Assembly (NCBI GenBank): GCA_051294375.1
Contig: CM119267.1
Coordinates: 21,887,486 to 21,951,485 of the forward strand
Reading direction: 5' to 3'
Source of the DNA: Paraspadella gotoi
Taxonomy: Eukaryota; Chaetognatha
Length of the DNA: 64,000 nucleotides
Position numbers and translations under genes: made by a program. Below, one piece after another: positions 1 through 12,650 of this stretch (positions within the stretch are counted from its first letter, which is position 1; every line of letters starts with the position of its first letter). Below the pieces are notes generated by a model. It ran no database searches and was not told where the DNA came from. It saw only the letters and a program-made list of their open reading frames with translations.

Positions 1-80
1 AGTGTTTAGGGTTAATAGTTAGAGATGAAGTGTTAGGTTTGGTTTATAAGTCAAAAAATATTTAAATTTAATATTAAGTT
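1..80. repeat. Fragment of TTAGGG-like dispersed repeat
   Basis: The first 80 bases closely match 7,143-7,230, with the shared run TTAGGGTTAATAGTTAGAG followed by the same AT-rich tail. This is the interior and right side of the dispersed element family with telomere-like degenerate repeats, described at 48,775-49,150. The left part lies outside the window. Confidence 0.7.
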
Positions 81-94
81 TGAAGGATTTTACC

Positions 95-400
95 CGTAAC
101 CGCCGTGAGCGAGCTAGTGTTTTTCTGGACTTGCTATTTAATTTATTAAAGATTCGAAGAAATGTAAATTTAGTAAATTTTATTGTTACGTAGACATTAA
201 CATGAGCGTGAGACGTGAAGCAGTAGAGGGAGACAATAAAGCAAGGTCGAAGCGGAGACCAAAGCAAGTTCGAAAGGCGAGACAAATAAAGCAAGTCGAA
301 GGGAGACATTAAAGCTAAGTCGAAGGGAGACATAAATGCAAGTCGAAGGAGAACATAAAGCAAGGTCGAAAGGGAGAGCTATTTCTAAAAGATACAAAAA
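95..400. repeat. 22-bp minisatellite, first copy
   Basis: A single-copy lead (gagctagtgtttt... to about 195) is followed by degenerate tandem units of about 22 bp containing CAAGTCGAAGGGAGACAT. The same lead and repeat recur at 5,925-6,165. The minus strand reads as short Leu/Ser-rich open frames that are repeat artefacts. Confidence 0.7.
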
Positions 401-420
401 AAAAGAACGTTTATTCAAAA

Positions 421-1000
421 ATAGATCAACTTTAAGCTTAACGCATAAAATTACAAATATTGCAATTTAAATGCTTACCGACTGTCACGAATCATTTGGT
501 AAACTATGATCCTCTTAGTTTAGGCTAAGCACATCTCTTTCTATATGCTTTTGTTAAGTACATCATAGGACTAACCAATCATAGAGAGCGATTTTAAAAT
601 ACTGATCAATCAGATAACTCGTCGTAGAGCAACAAAATACGAATTCAATATAATAAAAAAGGGCCTCAATCACAACGGAGAGACCTATCTCGCTAACAAA
701 TAAAAATTTAACTAGCAATCGCCCCATCTATCGATCAGATATATAACAATTAAATTTTTATAAGATACGAGGGCAACTTAGAGTACTTATAATACGTCTT
801 TAAAAATGATAGAACTTAAATATCATAAACAATTATTATAAGTTCAACAGTAAAGCGATCAGGCAATCGCAAGTAAGGTAACTACTTTATTTAAAATCAT
901 ATAAGACAAAATTTATGTTATAAGATTTAAGGAACCAAAAAACATTTTTTTTTTATGAAATAGTTCATTTACAATTTCGTCCACTTTTAATCAAAGAGTG
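421..1000. other. Unassigned AT-rich stretch
   Basis: AT-rich sequence without a convincing open frame, splice-site pair or tandem repeat. It could hold the 3' part of the BEL/Pao remnant that follows, but no LTR pair was recognised. Confidence 0.4.
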
Positions 1001-3200
1001 CTGATAGGCGTCGTCTTTAATGGCAGATACAGGATCAGGTTACCCCCTCCATCGTCAAAAGAACAGCTCGGTCATTGCTAGTTAGTGAGACAGAAAAAGT
1101 AATAAGAGATAAGTCCTACCATATCTTTGCATGCCGGCCAATAGATCTTTTTACTGGATAAAATGCACCAAGTAAACATATGCAAGCACTTTGGAAGTTT
1201 TTTCCCAGAGTGGAAGATTTGCACTTGATGGAAAATCATTTAGAATTGCATGGATTCCTTGATATTGTAAAGACCTGAATCGCACAAAGCAACAAATCAA
1301 GTAGAATAGGTGCGTAAGATAGAGCTGCAGAAGCTATTCTCAATTTAGGCCATTCAGTCTTTTCAGCTGTAATAGATAATCTGGTCCATTGTGTAAAAAC
1401 TGCCCAGAATTTCTGATCATCAACAGCAAAGCTTTGTTGAAAAAAAGATCAACTTTTGGGCTTTTTCTTTTGTAGGAAATAGACAAGCTAAAAATTGTAT
1501 GGCATTGAAAAATGGACATGAAAAATGAAACTTTAATATTTCCATTATCTTTTAATCTTTCATATGCAGCAACCCTATAAACTTTCCATAGATGCATCCA
1601 CTAGACATGTGCAATTCTTTGGAGATGATTTCTTTCATGTTCTTTGGAGGAGAGTTTCCTCAAGATGAATAATGATTTTTCAAATCTGCTTGGTTTTCTT
1701 CCTCTGAGATTATATCATCCCTTTCCCATTTTATTTGAGCCACAAAAAATTTGAACTTGTGTCTAGCAATGCAGTATGAAGGGTGCCTGGTGAAGCTTAA
1801 TGGATCAAAATGGAAGCTGTTGAACAAACGGCTTTTCTTCTGGTTAGAATGTTTTTCCCTCTTAAAATAGCTTAATTTTAAACCAAAACAACCAGTCATA
1901 AACATTCAGAAATTATACTCCAAGCTTTTCCAGATGGGATTTCTTCCAAATCAAAAAACTTATGGTTTTACTTGGTCATTTTATAGTGGGGATTTCAACA
2001 AGGGAAACACAACTTCTTCAACCAAGTTTCTACTTGATCCGAAACATTAATCGTTGAGTTTCCATGTCGTTCTTAAGACAAGACTGGACCTTGTCTTAAT
2101 CTTTCCAAAGTGCCATTTCAGCCATGGCGCATCTGGGTCTAAGACCTCAGCAGCTTTTGTCCCGACTCTCCTTCCAGGTAATGCAACTTGATAATGGACC
2201 CATTAACAAATTTTATAGCAGTCCTTTAAAACTCCAAGAGCTTTTTTATCGTTCTTGTGACTCACGATTCGTTATCTTCATCAGCAATGGGTCTCATTAA
2301 AATCATCGATGGAAAAGGTTTATCCAAACTTTGTTGGTAACCAAATTTTATTGTTAAAATTAAATAGCATCACACTCAAACTGTAGAGCAGCTTGAAGAG
2401 TTTCCTCCATGAATAATCGTCCACCCCATCCGTGTTCGAACCGCACATTGTGAGCAGTTCTTGAGGGCTCCCTACGGCACATAGAAAGCATCAGCGGTAC
2501 TCAAGAGATGGTTGGCTAATGAATCTATTAACCTATTAATACTCATTCAATTTTTAAGAGGACGCCTGTCTTCATTGTAAAGCGTTATTATTTCTCTCTC
2601 ACAAATAAGAAAAATTTTTGTAACTTGTCTGAAGTCGGGGAATGAACATTTCCATTTGAAAGGCTCTGAAGACTTATGACAACCAGACTTGTGTGTCGAC
2701 CCTTAAAGTCATCATCTAAGAGTTTAAAGTTATAGGAGGGACTGCTGGACGTAGCTCTAGTCTTGGAGTATCAAGAGAGTTGACATCTTGTTAACCATGC
2801 TTTTTGCTTGCGGTAGATTTAATCTTTCGGATAGTTCTGCTGGAACAACATGTTCTTATTGTAGCTAAACCCGTATCTATAATGCGATAAAACATATGCC
2901 CTTTGTTCTTTTGATAATTCACTAGCAATGGCACATAGGTCGATAAGTACACCACCATCATTTCTGTAGCAAGAAGCGCTGTGCAGATGTAAATCTGTAC
3001 TGGTGGATGCGTGATTTGGCATTGACTTGTTGGTTCTAACATTGGTTATGAATTCATCAGCTGCTGAGTTTCCTTTTGTTTGCCGATAAGCAAAAGACAT
3101 GTGGTTTTTAGAGTGACCACGTTTTACAGCATAAACTTTGTGATTCTTGCAGTCAGAAATTTTATGCTGTTATTCAATACACCGAACATAAACGATTATT
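1000..3200 (-). mobile_element. Decayed BEL/Pao-type retrotransposon pol remnant
   Basis: Read on the minus strand, broken frames follow the order expected for a BEL/Pao polyprotein. Around 3,095-3,175 there is a Cys/His-rich stretch like a gag zinc knuckle. Around 2,796-2,890 comes a protease-like end with IIDTG in one frame and AELSERLNLPQAK in another. At 1,660-1,905 and 1,340-1,597 come pieces resembling the linker after reverse transcriptase and the Pao RNase H-like region (a FDPL block, then RVAAYERLKDNGNIKVSFFMS-like text). Stops and frameshifts occur throughout and the core reverse transcriptase is not visible, so the copy is dead. No LTRs were found. The assignment rests on remembered family motifs, not on an alignment. 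Confidence 0.55.
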
Positions 3201-5920
3201 CTTAGCATACTCAAAATCTTGCTAACTTGCCGCAAGTCCCATTTTCAAACTGTAGTCGACAACCAGACAAATGTAATGTTAATACTAGTGCTCACAAAGG
3301 GCTGTTAAAGAGCTTACTGGTATTAAATTTTTTGTAGCACTAGAATTCTTTTTGCATCAAGCCGAGCCCCATCTACTCCAGAATCCTCATTTGTTAATGA
3401 TTGGAGCTACTAGAGTATTGCAAAGTCATGGAAGTGTTAGCAGCTGCCACTTTTAATAACATCTTTTGGAGAAAACTTGGACGAGCATATGGAGACTCCA
3501 GCTGTTTGAACTTGCATCATCCAGAAAGTATAAGAAATTGGCAAATTGTTCCTTTTTGCTTTGATAACGCCTATACAAATTCGTGATGGAGAGTATTGCC
3601 AATTTATCACGTTTTAGAAATGGAATGCTGCTTATCAATCAAATTGTACAAGATCGGATGCTTTAGAAAAAAACCTTCAGTGAGAGTCCCCAGACTATGG
3701 AGAGCAGTGTATTTTTTAGCCTTCTTCAAGGCTCCATAACAGGGTTTCTAAGACCAAACAAGATCGCCTTTATCTTTAAAAGTAGTCTTTTGTTTATTAA
3801 TATTCACGCTAATCTTTCTAGCAGCAACATGTGCCTATAAACCCCGTGATGTGAACTAACTTTTGTTTTAGGCTTAGCTAAAAGCTTTTGGTTGCCATCA
3901 GTTCATTTTCAAATTGTCTTAATGGAATATTATGAGCCTCACCAGTCGTCCATTCAACAACTCAAGATACTTTTCACGAATCATCTACCCAGGAAGTCGT
4001 TCTACATCAATATTAAACCGAGATAGAATGACGCTAAACTATAGCTGTCACCCTTCCACCTCTTATCTTCCTTAGGGCCGTGCTCGCTCCAGTTTAGCCG
4101 AAGATGCCCAAGAAATAATGCGTGCGGATACAAAGCGGCTTTGAGTAGGAGTCTGAAGAGTCAGAAGGTGGATGGTCATCATGGTGCGCTTAATTGATTG
4201 CTTTGAGTTGGTTGGATGGAACCTGAGGAGTGGATGGGAATCCAGAGTTGCCAGATGCTGTTGGCGGCATAGTCGTGGATCTCAATGGTATGCCGGGGTT
4301 TAAAACAAGATTGCATGAGCAACCGGTAGTCTTAGTGCTAAAGCTTGGCGTTTAAATTCGTACTTTTATATGGATTAATGAGGAGCTCATGCATTAAAGT
4401 AGAAGCTTCAGGGCAAAATGAACCAAGTCATTGCCCTTTGCACCTCTCTTGCTTTATTCATATCTTCCAATGTGTAACCTTGTCAAAGCAGAAGGAGTCT
4501 TTGGTAAAACCGCGATGTGTTAGGAATGGAGGCAATCATTCTTTGTAAAATTTGGATATTCGTCATTTTACATCTATCTACTTAATTCAGCCTTTTCCGA
4601 TTCATCCTTCCCTTCTCCCTCTTTTTCTCATTATACTTCCCTTTTATTATTTAATTTTATTGCAAAATTATTTAATTTTCTTTGTGCTTCTTCCAATTCC
4701 AGAGCAAAATCTTCTCTTTTCTTCCTTTCCCTTTTGATCACCACGATCCTTTTCATTAATTTTAAACTCTTGATGTTTAATTTTTCTTTTCGTTTCCTTT
4801 AATTTTAAACTCTTTACGCGGAATTAGTTCCTTTACGAACTCTGAGCTTTGAGCATCTAGCAGACATGGACACGGACTTTAGGAGCATTAGGGACAAGAG
4901 ATTGTTATGGCAAACGTATTTATTGACTTAAGTAAAGTAAACTCTTCCATTCGTTCATGAAATGTGGGATTCTTCCTTTTCATATTCCTGTAATGCCTTT
5001 CGAATTTTCCGCTTCCCTTCCTTAGTCAAACCCTCGCCCCTTCAATTCATTGTATGTTTCACTAGCCAGAGTATGCAATCTTTCATGAGCTTGTTTTTGC
5101 AATATTAATGCTTTCCTCCTTACGTTGAGGTTTTGGGGCAAGCTTTAGCAAACTTATATTTAAAATTCGTGATAAATGCTATGGATAAATGGATCCCGTT
5201 TTTTATTTTAACCCGCCCTTGTGGAGTATTGACGAGTTAGACATTATTGATTTCAAAAATTCATTAAACCAAACAAGACACGAAACCGAGATATAAAAAA
5301 AGCAAAGCCAACCCTTATAATAAGAGGAAAGCAAAACTTATAATGGCATAAGAAACCATTGAAGCGAGAGCAGGTAGAAACCGGAAAGAGTTTCCTTTTA
5401 AAAAGGAAAACCAAATTCATAAAAGTAAAATTTCAAACCGTAACACATATAGAACCGTATAATTATAAAAGTATGGAAAGAAAACAGCGTTTCGAGTTTA
5501 AAACGTTAAAGCGCAAAATTCGATTCGCGGAAGAGAGTCTCTCTTATTTTAAAAATTATTCGCGTTTACGCAGATAAAAGAGCTTGCGCATATAGAAATC
5601 AGTTATTTCATTATTTCGCATTCGAATGTATTACGAGATTCGCGTAGTTATCTTTTTTTTTAATTGCACTCGATAAACTCTCTTTTATGTCGATTTATTT
5701 TTAGAAAAGCAAATTCGTCTTCTTTTTCTACGCTGCAGTTGTATTTAGTCTTATTCTTACGCCGGTCTCGCTTTAGTTGAGTGAATCGTCTGATGCGATC
5801 GTGAAGGAACGCAGAACGCAAACAGAGAACATTTCTGATTCGAGATTTGAGTGCCTTCTTTAAAAGCGTTTATTAAAAGTCACGAAGTCGAAATATATAT
5901 ATATACGCTCCTAACGCTCT
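3200..5920. other. No gene recognised
   Basis: Part of 3,200-4,350 may be upstream gag of the BEL/Pao remnant, because codon-like text continues on the minus strand around 3,450-3,640. It is too decayed to claim. 4,350-5,920 is AT-rich with pyrimidine runs at 4,590-4,740. No splice-supported exon was seen. Confidence 0.35.
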
Positions 5921-5924
5921 CTAA

Positions 5925-6165
5925 TCATGAGCTAGTGTTTTCTGACTGCTATTTAATTATAAAGCATTCGAGAATGTAAATTTAGTAAGATAAAGACATA
6001 ACATGAGCGTGGAGACGTGAAGCAAGTAGAGAGGGAGACATAAAGCAAGTCGATAGAGACAAAGCAAGTCGAAGGGAGACATAAAGCCAAGTCGAAGGGA
6101 GACATAAAGCAAGTCGAAGGGAACATAAAGCAACGAAGGAGTGAAAGAGAGGTGAATTAACATAG
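5925..6165. repeat. 22-bp minisatellite, second copy
   Basis: Repeats the lead and the CAAGTCGAAGGGAGACAT units of 95-400 with small indels. Both copies begin with gagctagtgtttt and then atgagcgtg..gagacgtgaagca. Confidence 0.7.
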
Positions 6166-6349
6166 AGGAAATGCGAAAGAAGATGGAAGGAAAGAAGGAA
6201 GGATGTAAAGAAGTAAAAATAGTAAGTAAAAGTAAGTTAATATTTGAGTAAAAGTAAGTAATAAGAATAAGTTCAAGAACTTTGATTATTTTTAAGACAT
6301 CCCGTTACAATCAATCACGCATGCTTTGGTTTTCCATCTTAATCATTTT

Positions 6350-6640
6350 CATCATTCATCCCCATCATTCCGCAACAACAGCGTCGACACTCCATCGTTT
6401 TATGCAGCAGCTTCAACAGCACCTTCTTCACCATCGTCATCCTTTACAGCAGCTTCGACAGCAGCATCGTCTCGATCATTATCGTCTCCATTCTATTCGT
6501 TACGATCTTCAACGGAATTTCGACTCCTCGTTCATCGTCGTTGACGTCAGCTTCATTCATATTCGTCGTCGTCGTCGTCGTCGTTCCTCATTTATCGTCG
6601 TCGTCGTCGTCGTCGTTTGTCAAAACGCGATCTCGTTTAA
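6350..6640. repeat. Trinucleotide-rich tract with (CGT)n
   Basis: A degenerate CAGCAG/CATCGT-rich stretch runs into a cleaner CGT repeat at about 6,560-6,616. Several frames stay open because of the period of three. There is no signal of a real gene. Confidence 0.6.
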
Positions 6641-6734
6641 AAAATAAAAAAAAATTCCCTCTTTGTCGCTCGAATTCTTTCCGCCTTTAAAATCCCCATT
6701 TTCTTTTTTCTTTTTTCCTTTTTTTCTTTCTTTA

Positions 6735-6941
6735 NNNNNNNNNNNNNNNNNNNNNNNNNNNNNNNNNNNNNNNNNNNNNNNNNNNNNNNNNNNNNNNNNN
6801 NNNNNNNNNNNNNNNNNNNNNNNNNNNNNNNNNNNNNNNNNNNNNNNNNNNNNNNNNNNNNNNNNNNNNNNNNNNNNNNNNNNNNNNNNNNNNNNNNNNN
6901 NNNNNNNNNNNNNNNNNNNNNNNNNNNNNNNNNNNNNNNNN
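6735..6941. other. Assembly gap (207 N)
   Basis: Run of N. The flanks are pyrimidine-rich on the plus strand on both sides. Confidence 0.95.
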
Positions 6942-7019
6942 TCTCTCATCGCGATTCGCGTCTTTTTCTTTTTTTCTTCTCAACAATTCGACCATATTTT
7001 CCAAGTACGCCCGGTTTTA

Positions 7020-7290
7020 TCTTAAATTCGGAATAAGGTTAATATCTTTGGTTAAGAATTAGGTCAGAGGTTAATTTATCAAGGATTGGGATAGGGGATT
7101 AGGTTAGTGATTAAGGACTGGGTTTGGGATTAGGGCTTGGGACCAGTGTTTAGGGTTAATAGTTAGAGATAAGTGTTAAGGATTGGTTTATAAGTTCAAA
7201 AATATATTTAAATTTAATATTAAGGTTAAAATTAAATTTTGGTATTAACCAACAGAAATGGGAACTCTTGGAAAAAAGAGTCACAAAATT
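7020..7290. repeat. TTAGGG-like TIR element, copy
   Basis: Degenerate TTAGG/TTAGGG-like units fill 7,030-7,230. They end in an AT-rich stretch and then ACAGAAATGGGAACTCTTGG, the right-hand terminus shared by the family (compare 49,105-49,145). The left terminus is not obvious. Confidence 0.65.
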
Positions 7291-7676
7291 CTCTTTCGCC
7301 CGCGAAATTTCGCGCCTTTTTAATCGTATTTTTTTCGGCGCATCCGCCCACCCCCTCCCCGCCTTCCTCTCCCCTCCGCCCCCTATCTCCCCCCCAACTT
7401 GTTCTTTTGTTATTCGGCCTCAAATTCATTTCCTTTTATCTTTTCACGACCTCCGTTTTTCTTCCTTTTCATTGCATTTTTTTTTTTACTTTTTCTTTTC
7501 CTCGTTTTTTTGTTTCTATCTTTTGTTTTCTTGTTTATAACCTTTTTTTATTTTTACTTTTATCATTTTTTTTTCATACTTTTTTCTTTTTCTTTTTCAT
7601 TTTACTTTTCTTTATACTTGGTCCAAGTTGCGCAGAAAGTATTCTCCTTTCTTTTTCAGAAACGGAATTTTCAATG
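7290..7676. other. Pyrimidine-rich strand-asymmetric stretch
   Basis: The plus strand is almost entirely C and T, first C-rich and then T-rich, and runs into a gap. The open frames here are Phe/Leu/Ser-rich artefacts of composition. Confidence 0.6.
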
Positions 7677-7875
7677 NNNNNNNNNNNNNNNNNNNNNNNN
7701 NNNNNNNNNNNNNNNNNNNNNNNNNNNNNNNNNNNNNNNNNNNNNNNNNNNNNNNNNNNNNNNNNNNNNNNNNNNNNNNNNNNNNNNNNNNNNNNNNNNN
7801 NNNNNNNNNNNNNNNNNNNNNNNNNNNNNNNNNNNNNNNNNNNNNNNNNNNNNNNNNNNNNNNNNNNNNNNNNNN
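7677..7875. other. Assembly gap (199 N)
   Basis: Run of N. Confidence 0.95.
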
Positions 7876-8139
7876 CTTCAATTAACACCATTTTATTACT
7901 CGACATTTCATTAACTCTAAATAATTTATCACATTTAGTTAAGACATTTAAACTCCCTCTATCTAAACGAAACTAAATTTCTAAGATTTCTTCAAGCCCC
8001 AAAACGGTCGAGACGTGACATTTTAGCAGACAGCCCAAGACCAAGCGAATGCTCTGTCGCCTCACGCGCGAATCGGTTCACTCCCGCTGCGACAGGCACT
8101 CGCTAAACGCCGCGGGGAATGGAGTCCCTCGGCTTCACT

Positions 8140-8560
8140 AGTCTTGGCCTCATCCCTCGTCCTACTTGGCCTCATCCTCCATCGCCTCGGCCTCATTTTC
8201 CGAACTACTTGGCCTCATCCTCTGCCCTATTTGACCTCAACCTCCATTGCCTCGGCCTCATTCCCTGCTCTTCTTAGTCTCACCTTCTGTTACATTTGGC
8301 TTCATCTTTCATGGCCTTGTTGTTTTTGTTGTCGTTGTTGTTGTTGTCGCCGCAACCTCAACTCCTTGGCCTCATCTCCCATCATCTTTAGCTATCTTAT
8401 CTTATCTCTCCATAGCTTGAGTCTCACTGTCCGCCCTTCTTGGCCACATCTCCTGCTTTACTTGGCCTCATCCTCCATTTTCCGCTCTTCTCGTCTTCAC
8501 CTCCCGCACATGTTTGGCCTCACCCTCCATTACCTGGCCTTACCTCACCTCATCTTCGTT
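8140..8560. repeat. Degenerate TTGGCCTCATCCTCC minisatellite
   Basis: Imperfect units of about 20-24 bp centred on TTGGCCTCATCCTCC repeat across the stretch, with CTCGGCCTCATT variants. Related TTGGCCTTATTGGCCTC text occurs at 37,310-37,380. Confidence 0.6.
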
Positions 8561-8600
8561 CTCAACTCCCAACCGCCCGTCTCTCTCTCTCTCTCTCTCT

Positions 8601-8815
8601 NNNNNNNNNNNNNNNNNNNNNNNNNNNNNNNNNNNNNNNNNNNNNNNNNNNNNNNNNNNNNNNNNNNNNNNNNNNNNNNNNNNNNNNNNNNNNNNNNNNN
8701 NNNNNNNNNNNNNNNNNNNNNNNNNNNNNNNNNNNNNNNNNNNNNNNNNNNNNNNNNNNNNNNNNNNNNNNNNNNNNNNNNNNNNNNNNNNNNNNNNNNN
8801 NNNNNNNNNNNNNNN
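8601..8815. other. Assembly gap (215 N)
   Basis: Run of N entered from a (CT)n tract on the left. The tract probably caused the gap. Confidence 0.95.
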
Positions 8816-8989
8816 CCTGGTTGAGCGCCAAGTCGAGCGCAGGGTCGAGCGCATTTAGATCGAGTGCTAATTCGCTTTGGGTCGAGTCATAGAGTAAAGC
8901 GCCAATTAAACAGGACGGGCCGAGCGCCAAAATTTGACGTGGATGTGTACGGAGTAGATTTGAAAATCGTAAATGGCTCGGCTGTTAAA

Positions 8990-9160
8990 CTTTCGTCTAA
9001 ATTATACACGATTATTATTCAATTGAAACATTCTTTGAAATGTTATACCACTTCATTGATAGGAAATCCCGGTACACTGGGAGTGAATAAATTAGACTGT
9101 GAAAGACTGTGTAAGTCTTTTTAGTCGGATCTGCTTATCAGCAGATTCCGACTTTTAATA
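8990..9160. repeat. Dispersed repeat 'D', copy 1
   Basis: The stretch around TTGATAGGAAATCCCGGTAC followed by GAGTGAATAAATTAGAC recurs at 16,320-16,445 with point differences and small indels. No coding potential or known family was recognised. Confidence 0.6.
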
Positions 9161-9463
9161 TTAATTGTATCTATTTTATCTAGGAAAAATCCATCTAATT
9201 GGGTTTTCACAATCAGCTTTCTTATTCACTCACACTCGCACTCATTCACAATTTTCGAGAATGTAAGCGTGACATTTTTTATCAACCTTTTTCGAAGTTA
9301 TTTAATTTTAATCATGTTAAAAATTTATATTTGAATTTATATAAAATAAATTCATTATATACAATATATTAGATTATATTTTTTTATATTGTCTTATATT
9401 ATATATAATCAGTTCCCGCCGGTCAGTAAAATGACTCCCTTTTTAAGAATCCCTTCGTCACCT

Positions 9464-9620
9464 CGGCGGGCGTTGGTTGCCCACTGTAATCCCAGCCATA
9501 AGGGAGAGTGAGTTGCAGGACGGAGGGACATTCCCAAGTTCAGGTATTCTGTGAATGTCATCTGCAGGATATCCGCCATCGACCTACTCTAACATCAAGG
9601 TCAAATTGGGGGAGTCGGCG
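9464..9620 (+). ncRNA. Partial 7SL (SRP) RNA-like sequence, probable pseudogene
   Basis: The stretch starts GGCGGGCGTTGG, reads CTGTAATCCCAGC, then GGGAG..TGAG..GCAGGA, then AGTTCAGGTATTCTG, and later ATCCGC...CATCAA..GGTCAAATTGGGGGAG. These blocks occur in the order and rough spacing of animal 7SL RNA: the Alu domain with the CTGTAATCCCAGC loop region, then entry to the S domain. The conserved S-domain core that should follow is not recognisable after about 9,620. I therefore read this as a truncated copy or a 7SL-derived short element rather than the working SRP RNA gene. The comparison is from memory. Confidence 0.5.
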
Positions 9621-9829
9621 CGCAAAAAATGAAAAATGACATCCGAAGTGTACAACAAAAAAGTTACATCCAAAAACGTTGTATGCCGCATTCCATGATT
9701 GAAGGGCACCATGGAATGTACCGACCTCGGGTCGTGGTGTCTTGGGAATTCGGGTTAGAGGGTTACATAGGGAGGTCAAATGGTATTCCAAACCTGCTAC
9801 ACTACTTTTTTATTTTGGTTTCTTTAATT

Positions 9830-10260
9830 TGAGACAGATGGATTCAGTACCAAATGGTCTGGTATTTATGCAATACAATCGGATCATCGACACGGGCTCG
9901 TTTTCCCGATGGCATGAAGCCCGTATCTCATTGGTCCATTCCGACGGTGATTCATCCAATCATAAAGTCCTTGGTAGATTTCATCCGAGTCCCGGATCCG
10001 ATTCCATTCTTGGTTCCGATTCCATCAGCGATGAAATAATTATAAATTATGCAAAAAAATTGATGTCCGTCTGTCTGTCTGTAAATTAATTATTTATGAA
10101 TTAGTAATTATTTATTAATTAATTTGATTATCGAGATTGTTGTTTTGTGATTGAGACGCGAGACAAAGTGGAAAACTATTTTGACGCCAATAAAAAAAAT
10201 TTATATTAATTATTTAATTTTTTGATTAATTGATTATCTGATCAGTAGCTGACCGCTAAT
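9830..10260. other. No gene recognised
   Basis: Contains a GATTCC-rich stretch near 9,990-10,030, a short TGTC run at 10,063-10,082 and AT-rich DNA. The open frames in it lack support. Confidence 0.4.
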
Positions 10261-10374
10261 GATTGTGGGCAGATCCGGCATTGTTTTCTCAAATTTGTTT
10301 AAAATCATTAAGGGTCCTGTTCGGTTACTATCTAGTGAGAGGTATGGATGTCCAAAGTCAGGGGGTAAAGAGCA

Positions 10375-10632
10375 AAATACAATTTTAAAAAATGAAAAAA
10401 AAGGCAAAAATAAAGCCAAAAAAATAGAGCCACAAATATCAATGGAAAGATTTGGGAAATTAGAAAAATGTAGTATGAAGTCGTAAATAGCAAAATGGGT
10501 TCTAAAGAATAAAGGCGAAGGTAATGAAAAATGCCAAAAATGGTAACGGAATAGTTGGAGAAAATAGCTAAATGTGTAGAAATAATATGTGAATGGATAA
10601 TTTTTATTTTGGTTGTACCAATTCCATTCCGT
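10375..10632. repeat. Dispersed repeat 'R2', copy 1
   Basis: An A-rich stretch with TTGGAGAAAATAGCTAAATG and a closing TTTTGGTTGTACCAATTCCAT matches 15,528-15,775 over its whole length with moderate divergence. The closing motif (TATATTGGTTGTAC) recurs once more at 16,441. Function unknown; probably a transposon-derived repeat. Confidence 0.65.
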
Positions 10633-10936
10633 CAAAATGAGTTAACCAAGATCGCGTCAACTTTTGAGTCTCGTTTTTGTTGGCTCTTCAGTAAAAGTGT
10701 GATAGCTGAGAAGTGCGAGTCAAAGCGCATACTAAAGGACCTACGTGTTCTGCGACTAATCATAGTAATCGTCAAGAAGCGACAAATTGTATTTTGCGCC
10801 TTACAAAAAATATACTTAAACCGCGTAAAAATGCACGCCACTCGCACGCACTTGCGCGCACGTCATTTCATCGTGCGCGATTTGGCGCGTGCTGTTAAAC
10901 GACGCACGAGTGGCGCCAGAAAAAAGGAGATAAGCT

Positions 10937-11118
<182 letters not shown>

Positions 11119-11119
11119 T

Positions 11120-12650
11120 TTAAACCCCAGCTTATAAATTATTAAAAAAGTCATATCAGTGAGGGATAATTTTCAATATCAACTTACTTTTGAGACTTTA
11201 GTTTAGAAATTTACGAGTAAACTTACAATTAAATTTTCTATTTTCTTACATCGCTCGCACTAACTGTACTGCTGTAAGAGATGATTATTTAATACTATCT
11301 TAAGTTAGATTGAATTTCTCAATCTCATTTACATATTGTAGTATTGAACTTGAATTGATACATTTTTATTTTAGATTTCAATATTATTTCTGTTTCTCGG
11401 TTTTTCAGTACTTAATTATAGTCTTTAGCAATACTGGTAATTAACAGGAATTATAGTAATATTTTGATTGATAAATTAATAATTATAATATAGTATATTA
11501 TTGCTTAGAGATTGGCTTGCTTATATTTGGTCATCTCTTTATTTGTTCAGAAGTTTAACCATTATTCAGCATTGGTTTTGGGGATGCACTCTTTTGCTAG
11601 AGTCCATATCTCTTTATCGTAGCTCAATCAACAAAAGGTTAACATCCTTAACAGTAAATCTCTAAAAACCTATTAATAGTGTTTAATTATGTATCCATTT
11701 CTCTATTTCTAGCCAATTATATAACAAAGACTTACAGATTACATAGAAAGTATTTAATAGAGAGCATTCATCACCGATGCAAGGTCAAGTCAAGATTCAC
11801 AAGCAATATACCCTCCTATATCTGGTGCATCGTCACTTAAATTAGTACAACTATAACAACAATTCAGTTTTATACTGCTTACTCCTTTTTTTTACTTTTT
11901 TGGATTAAAATTTCTTCTTTATATCAACGATCAAGTGATATCTATTTTTAAAAATAATATAAAAAAACATACAACTTAATAACATTTTCATTCGCTTTCC
12001 TCATTGATTTTCTTTCAAAAAGCTTTTTCCCTTCTCTTTTCTTTCCTCAGCTTCTTCTCCGTTCTCAAGGGAACCCCGTCAGGCAAAAAAAGCTTCCCTT
12101 TTCTCCCCCGAAAAAAAAAAGTTTGTTAAGCGAATCACGTAAGATCGAAGCCACGGGTCACCAGATGGAGAGGGAGGGGCTGAGGAGGAGGAGGAAGAGG
12201 AGAAGGTAAAGAGGGGTGAAAGTAGCACGAGGGTTGGGTAAAAAAGCAAAGGAGAATAATGGTGAAAGTAAGGAACGCCCTTTTTTGATAGCACAAATAT
12301 GAATCATATGCATATTAAGCAATAAGCATGGTGCATAACTTTTATACCAGTATTAACTAGAATAATTTCTTTTTACTCAATTTATTAGCTTTAGCGAAGT
12401 GACTTATATAGTGGCGGCGCAAGTAAAAAATATGGTGAAGAGAAAAAAAATACAATATGGGGGGAAAAAATAAAGAAAAAGAAAGAAAGATTTTGAAGGA
12501 AAAAAGAAAATGAGAAAACGTGCGTTGAACAAAAAAAAGGAGAGATTAAAGAGGACAAATAAGGACAAAGAAGGACAAAGGAGGACAAGAGGTAGGAACA
12601 ATAAAAAGAATTGAAAGAGAAAATGGGGAGGTAGGATGGGAGGAAAAGAG
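11120..12650. other. No gene recognised; AT-rich then purine-rich
   Basis: 11,120-12,060 is AT-rich with no supported exon. 12,060-12,650 becomes purine-rich on the plus strand, with GGA and GAAA runs. Confidence 0.4.

Noticed and set aside
2425-2445. GTTCGAACC as a tRNA B box
   Set aside because: No A box or foldable acceptor and anticodon arms around it. It lies in the retroelement remnant.
6620-8930. Open frames running through N gaps
   Set aside because: Length is produced by unknown bases. The sequenced ends are low-complexity.
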